Shown: positions 1-6,446 of the stretch, in pieces
Numbering within the stretch: the stretch's first letter is position 1
Layout of the letters: every line of letters begins with the position of its first letter
Assembly (NCBI GenBank): GCA_964582985.1
Contig: CAZOUM010000029.1
Coordinates: forward strand, 1 to 36,126
DNA: 36,126 nt
From: CAZQYB01 sp964582985
GTDB lineage: Bacteria > Planctomycetota > Phycisphaerae > Sedimentisphaerales > Anaerobacaceae
Direction of reading: 5' to 3'
The notes under the pieces: generated by a model
What the model was told of the DNA's origin: nothing
Database searches by the model: none
Seen by the model: the letters and a program-made list of their open reading frames with translations, nothing else
Program-made: the position numbers and the translations under genes

Positions 1-445
1 GACTTATCACCAGCCCATAAGCTACGGTATCGTTGTAGTCGTAGCTCACGTTACCGACTGTCAGGTTATCAACGGAAGTAATCTCGGTGGTGGCGTTAGG
101 CTCAGTCATACCGACAACATTTGGTACGGTCGGCTGACCTAAGGAGAGGACAAGATCAACAGATGACCCAATCAGCACAGATGTACCTGCCGTCGGGCTC
201 TGACTTATCACCAGCCCATAAGCTACGGTATCGTTGTAGTCGTAGGTTACGCTGCCGACTATGAGGCTGGTAGCGGTAATGTCAGCCGTGGCATTAGGCT
301 CTGTTTCTCCCACAACATCAGGCACAACAGGTTGACCTAAAGATATCACGAGGTCGACAGGTGAGCCGATGGGCACCGTTGTACCAGCATTCGGGTCTTG
401 ACTTAATACAATATCTACCGCTACGACATCGTTGTATTCGTAGAT
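1..445. repeat. Tandem ~200-bp repeats encoding PASTA units
   Basis: A segment beginning gacttatcaccagcccataa at position 1 recurs at 202 with about 44 identical bases, and a diverged copy starts at 400. Periods are 201 and 198 bp, all multiples of three, matching PASTA units of 67 and 66 residues. The first two copies are much closer to each other than to the third, which suggests recent duplication or gene conversion. The array probably continues past the left edge. Confidence 0.85.
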
Positions 446-634
446 TACGTTGCCTACGGTCAGGTTAGCATCGGTAATGGCTGAGTTTGCATCGACCTCG
501 GTCATGCCCACCACATCAGGGACGTTTACATCGCTTGCGTGGGCGTTAGCGGGCAGTGAAAACACAACAAGCGCACAAAAAACCAACAACCCAACTGCAG
601 TTCTTGCTCTTGTTGTCAGTATCAGTCTTTCCAT
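1..634 (-). CDS. Secreted PASTA-repeat protein (5' part; runs off the left edge)
   Basis: The minus strand is open from an ATG at 634 to the window edge (211 codons). Residues 1-33 form a signal peptide: a basic start (MERLILTTRARTA), a hydrophobic core (VGLLVFCALVVFSL) and an AHA cleavage site. Then come tandem PASTA-like units of about 67 residues, each with a VPDVVGMTE/VPNVVGMTE start, a YDYNDTVAYGLVIS centre and a GSSVDLVLSLGQP end. Two units are complete and a third is cut by the edge. PASTA domains elsewhere bind peptidoglycan or act as spacers in Ser/Thr kinases and PBPs. Here they directly follow the signal peptide with no kinase or transpeptidase domain visible, so the protein is probably an exported surface or matrix protein. 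A weak GGAAG lies only 2 nt before the ATG. Exact role unknown. Confidence 0.85.
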   Translation of the reverse strand, partial: MERLILTTRARTAVGLLVFCALVVFSLPANAHASDVNVPDVVGMTEVDANSAITDANLTVGNVIYEYNDVVAVDIVLSQDPNAGTTVPIGSPVDLVISLGQPVVPDVVGETEPNATADITATSLIVGSVTYDYNDTVAYGLVISQSPTAGTSVLIGSSVDLVLSLGQPTVPNVVGMTEPNATTEITSVDNLTVGNVSYDYNDTVAYGLVIS

Positions 635-767
635 CGCTTCCGTTTTATTACAATTCGGGACAAACAACTTATTCCGGCCGCGCACTCCGGCTGCGCGAAT
701 CCGGCCTAAACATCCTTGTTTGGAGACGTGGATAGATTTGGTTTATATAGAATCTACCCGCGTTTTT

Positions 768-962
768 TCATCCGTGAGTGTAAAATGAACAGCCAGCAGC
801 CAATGCCCCTGTTGGTTCTAACTGCATGGGGCCGCTGAAAAAGAACGCTCGAAATGAGCGTCTGACACTGCTGGTTTTTTGGAAATCAAGGCAAAGACCC
901 CCCTTTACCCCGCCACTGAGTGGGAAAGTTTCATATAAAACCCCCCACCTCGTTATTATCAT
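768..962 (-). CDS. Possible small ORF with strong RBS in the leader of the PASTA gene
   Basis: A 64-codon minus-strand frame starts at an ATG (960-962) preceded at 966-972 by AGGAGGT, the best Shine-Dalgarno match in the region. It sits about 40 nt downstream of a good promoter (1006-1035). The translation (MIITRWGVLYETFPLSGG...) matches nothing I recognise. It runs through a terminator-like hairpin at 834-861 before its stop, and the segment is G-rich. It could be a leader peptide, the preserved 5' end of a lost gene, or chance. Coding status is doubtful. Confidence 0.22.
   Translation of the reverse strand: MIITRWGVLYETFPLSGGVKGGLCLDFQKTSSVRRSFRAFFFSGPMQLEPTGALAAGCSFYTHG
834..861 (-). terminator. 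Rho-independent terminator or attenuator ahead of the PASTA gene
   Basis: On the minus strand ACGCTC-ATTTC-GAGCGT (845-861) forms a 6-bp stem with a 5-nt loop, followed by TTCTTTTT. It lies about 140 nt downstream of the likely start of transcription from the promoter at 1006-1035 and 200 nt upstream of the PASTA start codon. It could end a short transcript or act as an attenuator. Confidence 0.5.
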
Positions 963-1005
963 CACACCTCCTGTAAATCATTATCAAATCCTATTTCGAA
1001 ACTAA

Positions 1006-1035
1006 ATTTTACCACATTAATGCCCCAAAAGTCAA
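1006..1035 (-). promoter_or_regulatory. Sigma-70-type promoter upstream of the small ORF and PASTA gene
   Basis: On the minus strand the -35 box is TTGACT (1030-1035), the spacer is 18 bp and the -10 box is TAAAAT (1006-1011), with an extended -10 TG one base upstream of the -10. Both hexamers match consensus at five of six positions. Transcription would start near 999, giving a leader of about 365 nt to the PASTA start codon. Confidence 0.55.
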
Positions 1036-1338
1036 GCAGATTATCCCACCTAATCACTTTTTTTGAACCATAGATAGGTATTTTTCAAGCTTGGACCAAT
1101 GTTATAGGACAGAGACCTTGCCGCACCGTATTCCGCTGGCCCTGCTCCTCAGCTTGGCCCCGAGCTGAGCCGCCTAATGGTGTGCTGCGACCGCCGTTGT
1201 GCGTTCTCTAACCGAACATTGAACTACGATAAGCGGATTAGCTACGGGCGTGTTTCGCAGATGATGAACTTTGCAAAGAATTTGTAAGGTATATTACCTC
1301 GCATGTTCATCTAAGTCAACATGAGCCGAGGTGTTTCA
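1036..1338. other. Stretch with no recognisable gene
   Basis: I see no supported gene here. The only structure noticed is a 7-bp inverted repeat (CTCAGCT/AGCTGAG, 1148-1169, 8-nt loop) without a T-run. It may be degraded sequence belonging to the neighbouring SUMF1 remnant. Confidence 0.4.
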
Positions 1339-1557
1339 TTAAAGATCAGGGCCAGAAGCTTGTCGAGAGATTCTCAAGCGAGTTCTCGAATCTTTAAGCA
1401 CTTTACCAGTTGCATAGCCGACAAGGTTTGTCTGATGGCCCCGCCGATAGGAACCATACCAGTCCTGGCACCACTTTTTGACGTTGCCATGCATATCATA
1501 CAAACCCCAGGCATTGGGGGGCGTTTTGCCCACACGAAGTGTAACCGGCACAATGCA
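1339..1557 (-). pseudogene. Remnant of a formylglycine-generating-enzyme-type (SUMF1) domain
   Basis: The minus-strand frame contains VGKTPPNAWGLYDMHGNV followed by KKWCQDWYGSYRRG. This closely resembles the conserved core of FGE-sulfatase/SUMF1-domain proteins, usually 'NAWGLYDMHGNVWEWCQDWYG', which in planctomycetes include sulfatase activators and many extracellular relatives. The fragment has no start codon of its own. Its upstream part merges with a terminator hairpin, and the downstream part after the 'VGYATGKVLKD' segment loses the expected RGGSW and GFR motifs before a stop at 1339. It is therefore a broken internal piece of roughly 70 codons. The original gene and its target are unknown. 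Confidence 0.6.
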
Positions 1558-1565
1558 AAACAGCA

Positions 1566-1594
1566 GGGGCCTATACTGCAGCAGTATAGGCCCC
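1566..1594 (-). terminator. Near-perfect GC-rich palindrome, probable terminator of the dockerin-tailed gene
   Basis: The arms ggggcctatactgc (1566-1579) and gcagtataggcccc (1581-1594) are exact reverse complements separated by one base. As RNA this gives an 11-bp stem with a 7-nt loop. On the minus strand it lies about 30 nt after the stop codon at 1628 and is followed by TGCTGTTTTGC, so it fits a terminator for the broken gene upstream of it. Confidence 0.6.
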
Positions 1595-1627
1595 GAATTT
1601 GTTGCAAACTCACTGAAGAGGCAGCGC

Positions 1628-1982
1628 CTATTCCTCCGGCCAAAACTGCTCCTGCTGCCAGGAATCTGCCATACACGCAAAGTCCTCAAAGTTAACCAAG
1701 CAGTCGTGGTTAGTATCGGCCGGTACTATGGCACAGCCGGTCGTAAAGCTCTTTGCAGATTGTACCGTCTTGGTTGCCCTCATCAACACGCCAGTAATAA
1801 GTTGTCCACAACAGAAGATTACCGACGTTCCAGCAAAGCTCATCGGCCCTCTGCATGCCTAAGAAGCATGGGCACGGTGAAGTCACGATGTCGCCATTTT
1901 CCACACAGTCATAATCGGTGCTGAAGTATACGCCGTGCCAGCCTCGGCTGCCGCTTAAATGTGCCTTGCTTTCAAGGGGGCA
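1628..1982 (-). pseudogene. Frameshifted C-terminal piece of a dockerin-tailed extracellular protein
   Basis: Two overlapping minus-strand frames together make sense as one protein. The first, open from about 1982, reads GWHGVYFSTDYDCVENG ... TTYYWRVDEGNQDGT, like the 'DVYFGT...TTYYWRIDEV' modules of planctomycete extracellular proteins. After that point homology continues in another frame as VQSAKSFTTGCA and then DTNHDCLVNFEDFACMADSW, a calcium-loop dockerin-like tail ending at a stop at 1628. The switch lies near 1765, consistent with a single one-base indel. No start codon or N-terminal domain is present. Either a sequencing error or a true pseudogene would explain this; the missing N-terminus favours a remnant. 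Confidence 0.65.
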
Positions 1983-2010
1983 CTACGGTTAAATTCCCGT
2001 GAAACGAAGA

Positions 2011-2045
2011 GAAGATAACTTCTTGTTACACAAGAAGTTATCTTC
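2011..2045 (-). terminator. 15-bp perfect hairpin downstream of the initiator tRNA
   Basis: GAAGATAACTTCTTG (2011-2025) and CAAGAAGTTATCTTC (2031-2045) are exact reverse complements with a 5-base loop. The hairpin begins 9 bp after the tRNA 3' end in the direction of transcription. There is no clear U-tract, so it may be a processing or transcript-stabilising structure as well as, or instead of, an intrinsic terminator. Confidence 0.5.
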
Positions 2046-2054
2046 AGAGTTCAA

Positions 2055-2128
2055 TAGCGGGGGCAGGATTCGAACCTGCGACCTCCGGGTTATGGGCCCG
2101 ACGAGCTACCAGACTGCTCTACCCCGCG
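2055..2128 (-). tRNA. Initiator tRNA-fMet (CAT anticodon)
   Basis: The minus strand folds into a 74-nt tRNA: acceptor CGCGGGG/CCCCGCT, D-arm GAGC/GCTC, anticodon arm TCGGG-CCCATAA-CCCGG, variable AGGTC, T-arm GCAGG-TTCGAAT-CCTGC and discriminator A. CCA is not encoded. Initiator hallmarks are the unpaired 1:72 position (C1 against U72) and three G:C pairs (29-31 with 39-41) in the anticodon stem. Position 33, normally U, reads C here. The gene lies after the HIT-family gene with its own promoter-like sequence 30-60 bp upstream. Confidence 0.95.
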
Positions 2129-2157
2129 ATCATTCATTCGCTTGTCGCGCTCACTAT

Positions 2158-2186
2158 AAAATACCAAAAAGGGTGCGTACTATCAA
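2158..2186 (-). promoter_or_regulatory. Promoter for the initiator tRNA
   Basis: On the minus strand TTGATA (2181-2186), a 17-bp spacer and TATTTT (2158-2163) form a sigma-70-like promoter. The start would fall near 2151, about 23 nt before the mature 5' end of the tRNA. It partly fills the short gap after the HIT gene. Confidence 0.45.
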
Positions 2187-2201
2187 GAAAATTCATGCGA
2201 A

Positions 2202-2618
2202 TTACAGATTTTCCCGAATCTTAGCAGCGATCTCCTCCATTCTGCCTTCTTGATATTTGTAAGAAGGCCACCGATCAAAAACACCATCGCCAGTATTTCG
2301 AGGGATTATATGAAAATGCAAATGCTCAATAAGCTGGCCGGCAGCCCTGCCGTTATTGCACAATACATTGTAGCCGTCGGAATTCACCGCAGTGGTTACA
2401 GCTTTAGCGATATCGCCGAGGTGCGAAGCCAAGTTGCCCAAGAGTTCTGCAGGACAATCATGTAATCTTTCAAAGTGCTGCTTTGGAATCGCCAGAGTGT
2501 GGCCATCACTTATTGGGCAGATATCCAAGAAAGCGAGAACGACTTCATCTTCGTAAATCTTTGTAACTGGAATTTGCCCAGCTACCATCTTACAAAAAAC
2601 ACAATCGTTTTCACTCAT
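2202..2618 (-). CDS. HIT-family nucleotide hydrolase/transferase (HinT-like)
   Basis: Small histidine-triad protein of 138 residues. The triad is visible as HLHFHIIPR (His99, His101, His103); the family uses the last histidine as nucleophile on the alpha-phosphate of purine nucleoside phosphoramidates. Cys6 and Cys9 (CVFC), with histidines further on (for example His48 and His99), could form the structural zinc site found in many bacterial HinT proteins. I chose the ATG at 2618, with GGAGG 11 nt upstream; a GTG six codons earlier (2636) is the alternative. The gene starts 30 nt after rplQ and may be co-transcribed with the alpha operon. Substrate in this organism is unknown. Confidence 0.9.
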   Translation of the reverse strand: MSENDCVFCKMVAGQIPVTKIYEDEVVLAFLDICPISDGHTLAIPKQHFERLHDCPAELLGNLASHLGDIAKAVTTAVNSDGYNVLCNNGRAAGQLIEHLHFHIIPRNTGDGVFDRWPSYKYQEGRMEEIAAKIRENL

Positions 2619-2648
2619 CGTATGGTCATCCTCCACAGCAGGTATGGT

Positions 2649-3176
2649 CTACTGCCGGTTGGTTTCACCTGGCTGGGTATCATTTTCGGTGACCTCTTCA
2701 GCTTCGGCAATTTCTTCGGTTTCTTTACGCGAGCCCCTTTTAGCAGCGGTTTTTACTTGTTCCTTCAAGCCTTCTTCCTCTCCTACGAGTTGCAGAAGAA
2801 CCAACCTGCTGTTGTCACCCAATCTTCTGAGCGACAGGCGGATAATCCTCGTATAGCCACCCGGTCGGTCAAGATATCGAGGGCCAAGTTCGCTAAATAA
2901 TTTCCCTATTATCGTACCTTTCTTGACGGTCTTGCCGTCCTCGTAACTTATGATGTCACGATCGCCAAGCATCGCGATGGCTCGACGCCTGGCGGCTAAT
3001 GTACCTTTCTTGGCCAGCGTAATCAGCTTTTCGGCAAATCCTTTTACTTCTTTGGCCTTTTCCATAGTCGTTGAAATGGTTTCGTGCTCGAAAAGCGAAG
3101 CGGCCAGATTTCGGCGCATAGCCAATCGATGTTCGCTTGTTCGGCTTAATCGGCGACCTGCTACTTTGTGACGCAT
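2649..3176 (-). CDS. rplQ: 50S ribosomal protein L17
   Basis: Large-subunit protein near the exit tunnel, last r-protein gene of the alpha cluster, directly after rpoA. The N-terminus MRHKVAGRRLSRTSEHR and the LFSELGPRYLDRPGGYTRI segment are diagnostic. The conserved L17 body ends near residue 130. Residues ~133-175 are an extra acidic, low-complexity tail (KETEEIAEAEEVTEND and so on), making the protein 175 residues rather than the common 115-130. Such tails vary between lineages and are probably disordered. Confidence 0.98.
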   Translation of the reverse strand: MRHKVAGRRLSRTSEHRLAMRRNLAASLFEHETISTTMEKAKEVKGFAEKLITLAKKGTLAARRRAIAMLGDRDIISYEDGKTVKKGTIIGKLFSELGPRYLDRPGGYTRIIRLSLRRLGDNSRLVLLQLVGEEEGLKEQVKTAAKRGSRKETEEIAEAEEVTENDTQPGETNRQ

Positions 3177-3224
3177 ATTCTCAAAACCCTCATTTATCAG
3201 AGCTTATTGTGTAGTGTCCCTTTC

Positions 3225-4244
3225 CTATACCGTACTTATTTTATTATCTATACCTGTCATACCCAAAGACAAACCCATGTCGGCGAGTTTTCTCTTGATT
3301 TCATGCAGGCTCGTTTTGCCGAAGCTGCGAATCTTTAATAGATCAGCTTCGGTCATTTGAACCAACTGCCCAATGGTTTCAACTTTCGCTGATTCAAGAC
3401 AGTTGCTGGCTCTTACCGATAGCTCCAGTTCCTGAATAGGGGTTTTCAGTTTTTCAATTATTTCCTCATCGATCTCTTCTTCTATTGTTTCTTCTTCGGT
3501 AGCGGCTTCAGCAATAGTTTCCTCTCCAAGCTCGAAATACTGCACGAACGGGTTGATGTGCTTGCGTAATATCTTAGCGGCCTCCACCAGTGCCATTTCG
3601 GGCGTAACTGCTCCATTGGTCCAAATCTCAAGGATAAGCTTGTCATAATTGGTCCGCTGTCCGACCCGGGTGTCTTCGGTTGCGTAGCGGACCCTTGTAA
3701 CAGGAGAATATAGCGCATCGACGTATATGACACCTATTTCTTGGTCGAATCTGTCCATCGCGGCGATTCGTTCAGAAGCTGGCATATAACCACGGCCTTT
3801 CTCAACAACCATTTCCATCTCAAAATTTGCATCTTCAGTTAAGGTTGCTATCACCATGTCCTTGTTTATCACCTCAATGGCCGGGTCTGAAACTATATCA
3901 GTTGCTGTTATAGCACCGGCCTTGCTCGCTGAAACCTTCATTGTCTTTGGCCCTTCTCCTTGGAGCCGAAGAACAAGATTTTTGACGTTCAAAACGATAT
4001 CGGTGACATCTTCCATTATATTTGGTATCGAAGTAAATTCATGATTGACGCCTGTTGCTTTAATAGATGTTACAGCGCTGCCTTCCAAGGATGAGAGTAG
4101 CACACGTCTTAAACTGTTGCCGATAGTTGTGCCGAAACCACGTTCGAAAGGCTCGATAAAGAATCGGCCATATTTATCACTCGATACCTTCGTGTCTCGT
4201 TCAACACGAGTGGGCAACTCAAAACCACGCCATGTAATTCGCAT
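3225..4244 (-). CDS. rpoA: DNA-directed RNA polymerase subunit alpha
   Basis: Scaffold subunit of RNA polymerase, 339 residues. The N-terminal dimerisation domain includes FGTTIGNSLRRVLLSSLEG, the conserved helix that contacts beta and beta'. A glutamate-rich linker around residues 245-268 leads to the C-terminal domain, with the LSVRASNCLESA helix (the Arg equivalent to E. coli R265, used for UP-element contact) and LKIRSFGKTSLHEIKRKL. An AGGAGG lies 5 nt before the ATG. It sits between rpsD and rplQ as in the classical alpha operon. Confidence 0.99.
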   Translation of the reverse strand: MRITWRGFELPTRVERDTKVSSDKYGRFFIEPFERGFGTTIGNSLRRVLLSSLEGSAVTSIKATGVNHEFTSIPNIMEDVTDIVLNVKNLVLRLQGEGPKTMKVSASKAGAITATDIVSDPAIEVINKDMVIATLTEDANFEMEMVVEKGRGYMPASERIAAMDRFDQEIGVIYVDALYSPVTRVRYATEDTRVGQRTNYDKLILEIWTNGAVTPEMALVEAAKILRKHINPFVQYFELGEETIAEAATEEETIEEEIDEEIIEKLKTPIQELELSVRASNCLESAKVETIGQLVQMTEADLLKIRSFGKTSLHEIKRKLADMGLSLGMTGIDNKISTV

Positions 4245-4329
4245 ACAGGCCTCCTATAATTAACAATTAATCGTTGCCGGCTATTTGCTTTCTACCAGTA
4301 AGATATAGAATCAAAATAGTCACCAGAAA

Positions 4330-4962
4330 CTACCTTGAGCAGAACTCCACAACCAACTGCTCCTCAACGGGAATTTGAACGTCATCACGGCTTGGCAGCG
4401 CGACAATGGTAGCTTGTGGTTTTCCGCGGTCCAGCTGCAGCCAACTTTGTGTAGTAAAGTTGGGGTTGCTTTCTAACTGCTGCTTTATCTTCTTAACACT
4501 TCTTTCGGAATCTTTACCTGTTATCTTGTCTCCGACTTTGATTGTATAATCAGGTATATTGACCTTGCGACCATTTACACAAATATGACCGTGGGAAATC
4601 AACTGCCTTGCAGTCTTACGCGAAGGTGCAAAATTCAACTTATATACTACATTGTCCAAGCGTCTTTCCAGCAATTGCAGGAGAATCTCTCCCGTGTTGC
4701 CTCTCATACGCTCAGCCTTGTGGAAATACCTCATAAACTGCCGCTCCAGAAGCCCGTAGTATCTTTTTACTTTCTGTTTTTCACGTAGCCTAATGCCATA
4801 TTCGCTCGCTCTGCCTCTGCGCCAGCCGTGCATACCGGGAGCCAAATTACGCTGCTTTTTCTCGATTGGACATTTGGCTGTTTCACATCTGATGCCCTTT
4901 AGCATCAGCTTCACGCCTTCACGACGGCAATATTTACAAGATGAACCAAGATAACGTCCCAT
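4330..4962 (-). CDS. rpsD: 30S ribosomal protein S4
   Basis: Primary 16S rRNA-binding assembly protein, 210 residues. The N-terminus keeps four cysteines (Cys9, Cys12, Cys26, Cys31), so this is the zinc-binding C+ form of S4. The S4 RNA-binding domain follows (RRLDNVVYKLNFAPSR, then SHGHICVNGRKVNIPDYTI). In many bacteria S4 represses the alpha operon; I see no specific operator here. A GGAG stands 11 nt before the ATG. Neighbours are rpsK upstream and rpoA downstream. Confidence 0.98.
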   Translation of the reverse strand: MGRYLGSSCKYCRREGVKLMLKGIRCETAKCPIEKKQRNLAPGMHGWRRGRASEYGIRLREKQKVKRYYGLLERQFMRYFHKAERMRGNTGEILLQLLERRLDNVVYKLNFAPSRKTARQLISHGHICVNGRKVNIPDYTIKVGDKITGKDSERSVKKIKQQLESNPNFTTQSWLQLDRGKPQATIVALPSRDDVQIPVEEQLVVEFCSR

Positions 4963-5027
4963 CTTTCTTGTCTATCTCCTGAAAAAATATTCAAGCTCAC
5001 AAATTCATGGTCTCGTAGTTGCTCATT

Positions 5028-5408
5028 TTATACTCGCCTTCGCTTCCGTGGTCGACAGCCATTATGCGGAAGCGGAGTGACATCTTCTATGGAAGCGATC
5101 CGCAACCCCGTTTGCTGAAGCGCCGAGATCGCAGATTCACGGCCCGGCCCGGGACCTTTGATCCTGATTTCGACCTCGCGAACGCCGTTGCGCTTGGCGG
5201 CAGAGGCGCAACGTTGAGCAGCCTGTTGCGCAGCAAAAGGCGTACTCTTGCGAGAACCTTTGAAGCCAACACAGCCTGCTGAACTCGAGCAGATTGTGTC
5301 GCCATTCATATCTGTAACCGTCAGTAGCGTATTGTTAAACGTGGCCTTGATATGCACAATAGCCTTGGCTACATTCCTTCTGACCCTTCGCTTTGCGCTT
5401 TTCGCCAT
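5028..5408 (-). CDS. rpsK: 30S ribosomal protein S11
   Basis: Platform protein of the small subunit, 126 residues. Conserved S11 segments are HIKATFNNTLLTVTDMNGD, the GFKGSRKSTPFAAQ loop and the C-terminal TPLPHNGCRPRKRRRV, which contacts 16S rRNA near the mRNA exit. It lies between rpsM and rpsD. The Shine-Dalgarno before the ATG is weak (ttataataATG), suggesting some dependence on translation of rpsM. Confidence 0.98.
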   Translation of the reverse strand: MAKSAKRRVRRNVAKAIVHIKATFNNTLLTVTDMNGDTICSSSAGCVGFKGSRKSTPFAAQQAAQRCASAAKRNGVREVEIRIKGPGPGRESAISALQQTGLRIASIEDVTPLPHNGCRPRKRRRV

Positions 5409-5530
5409 TATTATAAGAGCCCTCTACAAATTGGTCATTTACTGCATTTTAACTTTTGATTTCCCGTTTTGATTTTGCGTTTCCCTTCCACGCCAGTTGT
5501 AGCTTATTAATCACGAATAATCACTTTCTC

Positions 5531-5914
5531 TCAGCGTTTTTCCTTCACACCTTTTTTACCTGCCACTGTTTTTCTGGGACCTTTGCGTGTTCGCGCATTG
5601 CTCTGGGTGCACTGGCCTCGAACGGGCAGCCCTTTCCTGTGGCGAATGCCTCTATAACAAACTATGTCACGCAATCGGCCAATATTTTGAGCAATCTGTC
5701 TGCGAAGCTGGCCTCCAACAACGTAGTTGCGCTCGATAATTTGAGTTATCCGGCTAAGTTCGTCTTCGCTTAGCTTGGCTGCTTTTGCGTTTTTTTCAAC
5801 CTTGGCTTCTTTCAAGACCTGTTCCGAAGTATATTTACCTATGCCGTAAATATAGGTTAATGAAATCCATATGGATTTATTATTTGGGATATCGACACCC
5901 ACTATACGCGGCAT
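5531..5914 (-). CDS. rpsM: 30S ribosomal protein S13
   Basis: Head protein of the small subunit that contacts P-site tRNA through its basic C-terminus; 127 residues. Recognised from MPRIVGVDIPNNK, the LTYIYGIG helix-two-turn-helix segment and the SNARTRKGPRKTVAGKKG tail. AGAGGAG lies about 5 nt before the ATG. It follows rpmJ and precedes rpsK, standard alpha-operon order. Confidence 0.98.
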   Translation of the reverse strand: MPRIVGVDIPNNKSIWISLTYIYGIGKYTSEQVLKEAKVEKNAKAAKLSEDELSRITQIIERNYVVGGQLRRQIAQNIGRLRDIVCYRGIRHRKGLPVRGQCTQSNARTRKGPRKTVAGKKGVKEKR

Positions 5915-5999
5915 ATCAGCTCCTCTTGCAACTTAGGACTAAAACCTATAATTCTAAATTCAAAACTTGTCATTCGACTCGATTTTCGTTCCTCTCTCT

Positions 6000-6113
6000 T
6001 TATCCTTGGCGTTGTTTATGTCGAGGATTTGTACAAATCACTCGTACAACGCCTTTGCGACGAACGATCTTGCAATTTTCACATATACGTTTTACTGAAC
6101 TTCTAACTTTCAT
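6000..6113 (-). CDS. rpmJ: 50S ribosomal protein L36
   Basis: A 37-residue zinc-ribbon protein of the large subunit. It begins MKVRSSVKRICENCKIVRRK and ends NPRHKQRQG. The zinc ligands are Cys11, Cys14, Cys27 and His32, so this is the Zn-binding C+ form. The ATG is at 6111-6113, the stop at 6000-6002. An AGGTT lies 7 nt before the start. It sits between infA and rpsM, its usual place. Confidence 0.97.
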   Translation of the reverse strand: MKVRSSVKRICENCKIVRRKGVVRVICTNPRHKQRQG

Positions 6114-6164
6114 TTTTTGTAACCTGTTCGGTCTTATAACTATCACATAGTGGTCAAGCGATAG

Positions 6165-6380
6165 CTAATGGCGCAGAATTATTCGGCCTCTATTCAAGTC
6201 ATACGGCGACATTTCAACTGTAACCGTATCGCCGGGTAAAATTCGAATATAGTGCATTCGCATTTTACCTGAAACGTGTGCCAGAATCCTGTGGCCATTT
6301 TCCAATTCCACTCTAAACATCGCATTCGGCAAAGCATCAGTTACCTTTGCCTGCAATCTTATCGCTTCCTTTTTTACCAT
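6165..6380 (-). CDS. infA: Translation initiation factor IF-1
   Basis: Single S1/OB-fold protein of 71 residues that occupies the A site during initiation. Diagnostic are the segments ALPNAMFRVELENGHRILAH and KMRMHYIRILPGDTVTVEMS and the end YDLNRGRIILRH. It is placed between map and rpmJ as in many bacterial spc/alpha junctions. Confidence 0.98.
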   Translation of the reverse strand: MVKKEAIRLQAKVTDALPNAMFRVELENGHRILAHVSGKMRMHYIRILPGDTVTVEMSPYDLNRGRIILRH

Positions 6381-6446
6381 AGACTTTTCTAAAGCAAATA
6401 ATTCAAAGAGTAAAGACCCTTGAAATTAGAATTTAGTAGCTTTTTG

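Noticed and set aside
1..445. CRISPR array from the ~200-bp periodic repeats
   Set aside because: The repeats are coding, three-base periodic PASTA units of about 67 residues without unique spacers; no cas genes are present.
1141..1287. Plus-strand open stretch ending near 1287 as a gene or transposase remnant
   Set aside because: No convincing start, RBS or family similarity; the resemblance to transposase ends was too weak.
1999..2253. Plus-strand 84-codon frame across the tRNA and HIT 3' end
   Set aside because: It overlaps the initiator tRNA and a conserved gene on the opposite strand; a shadow frame.
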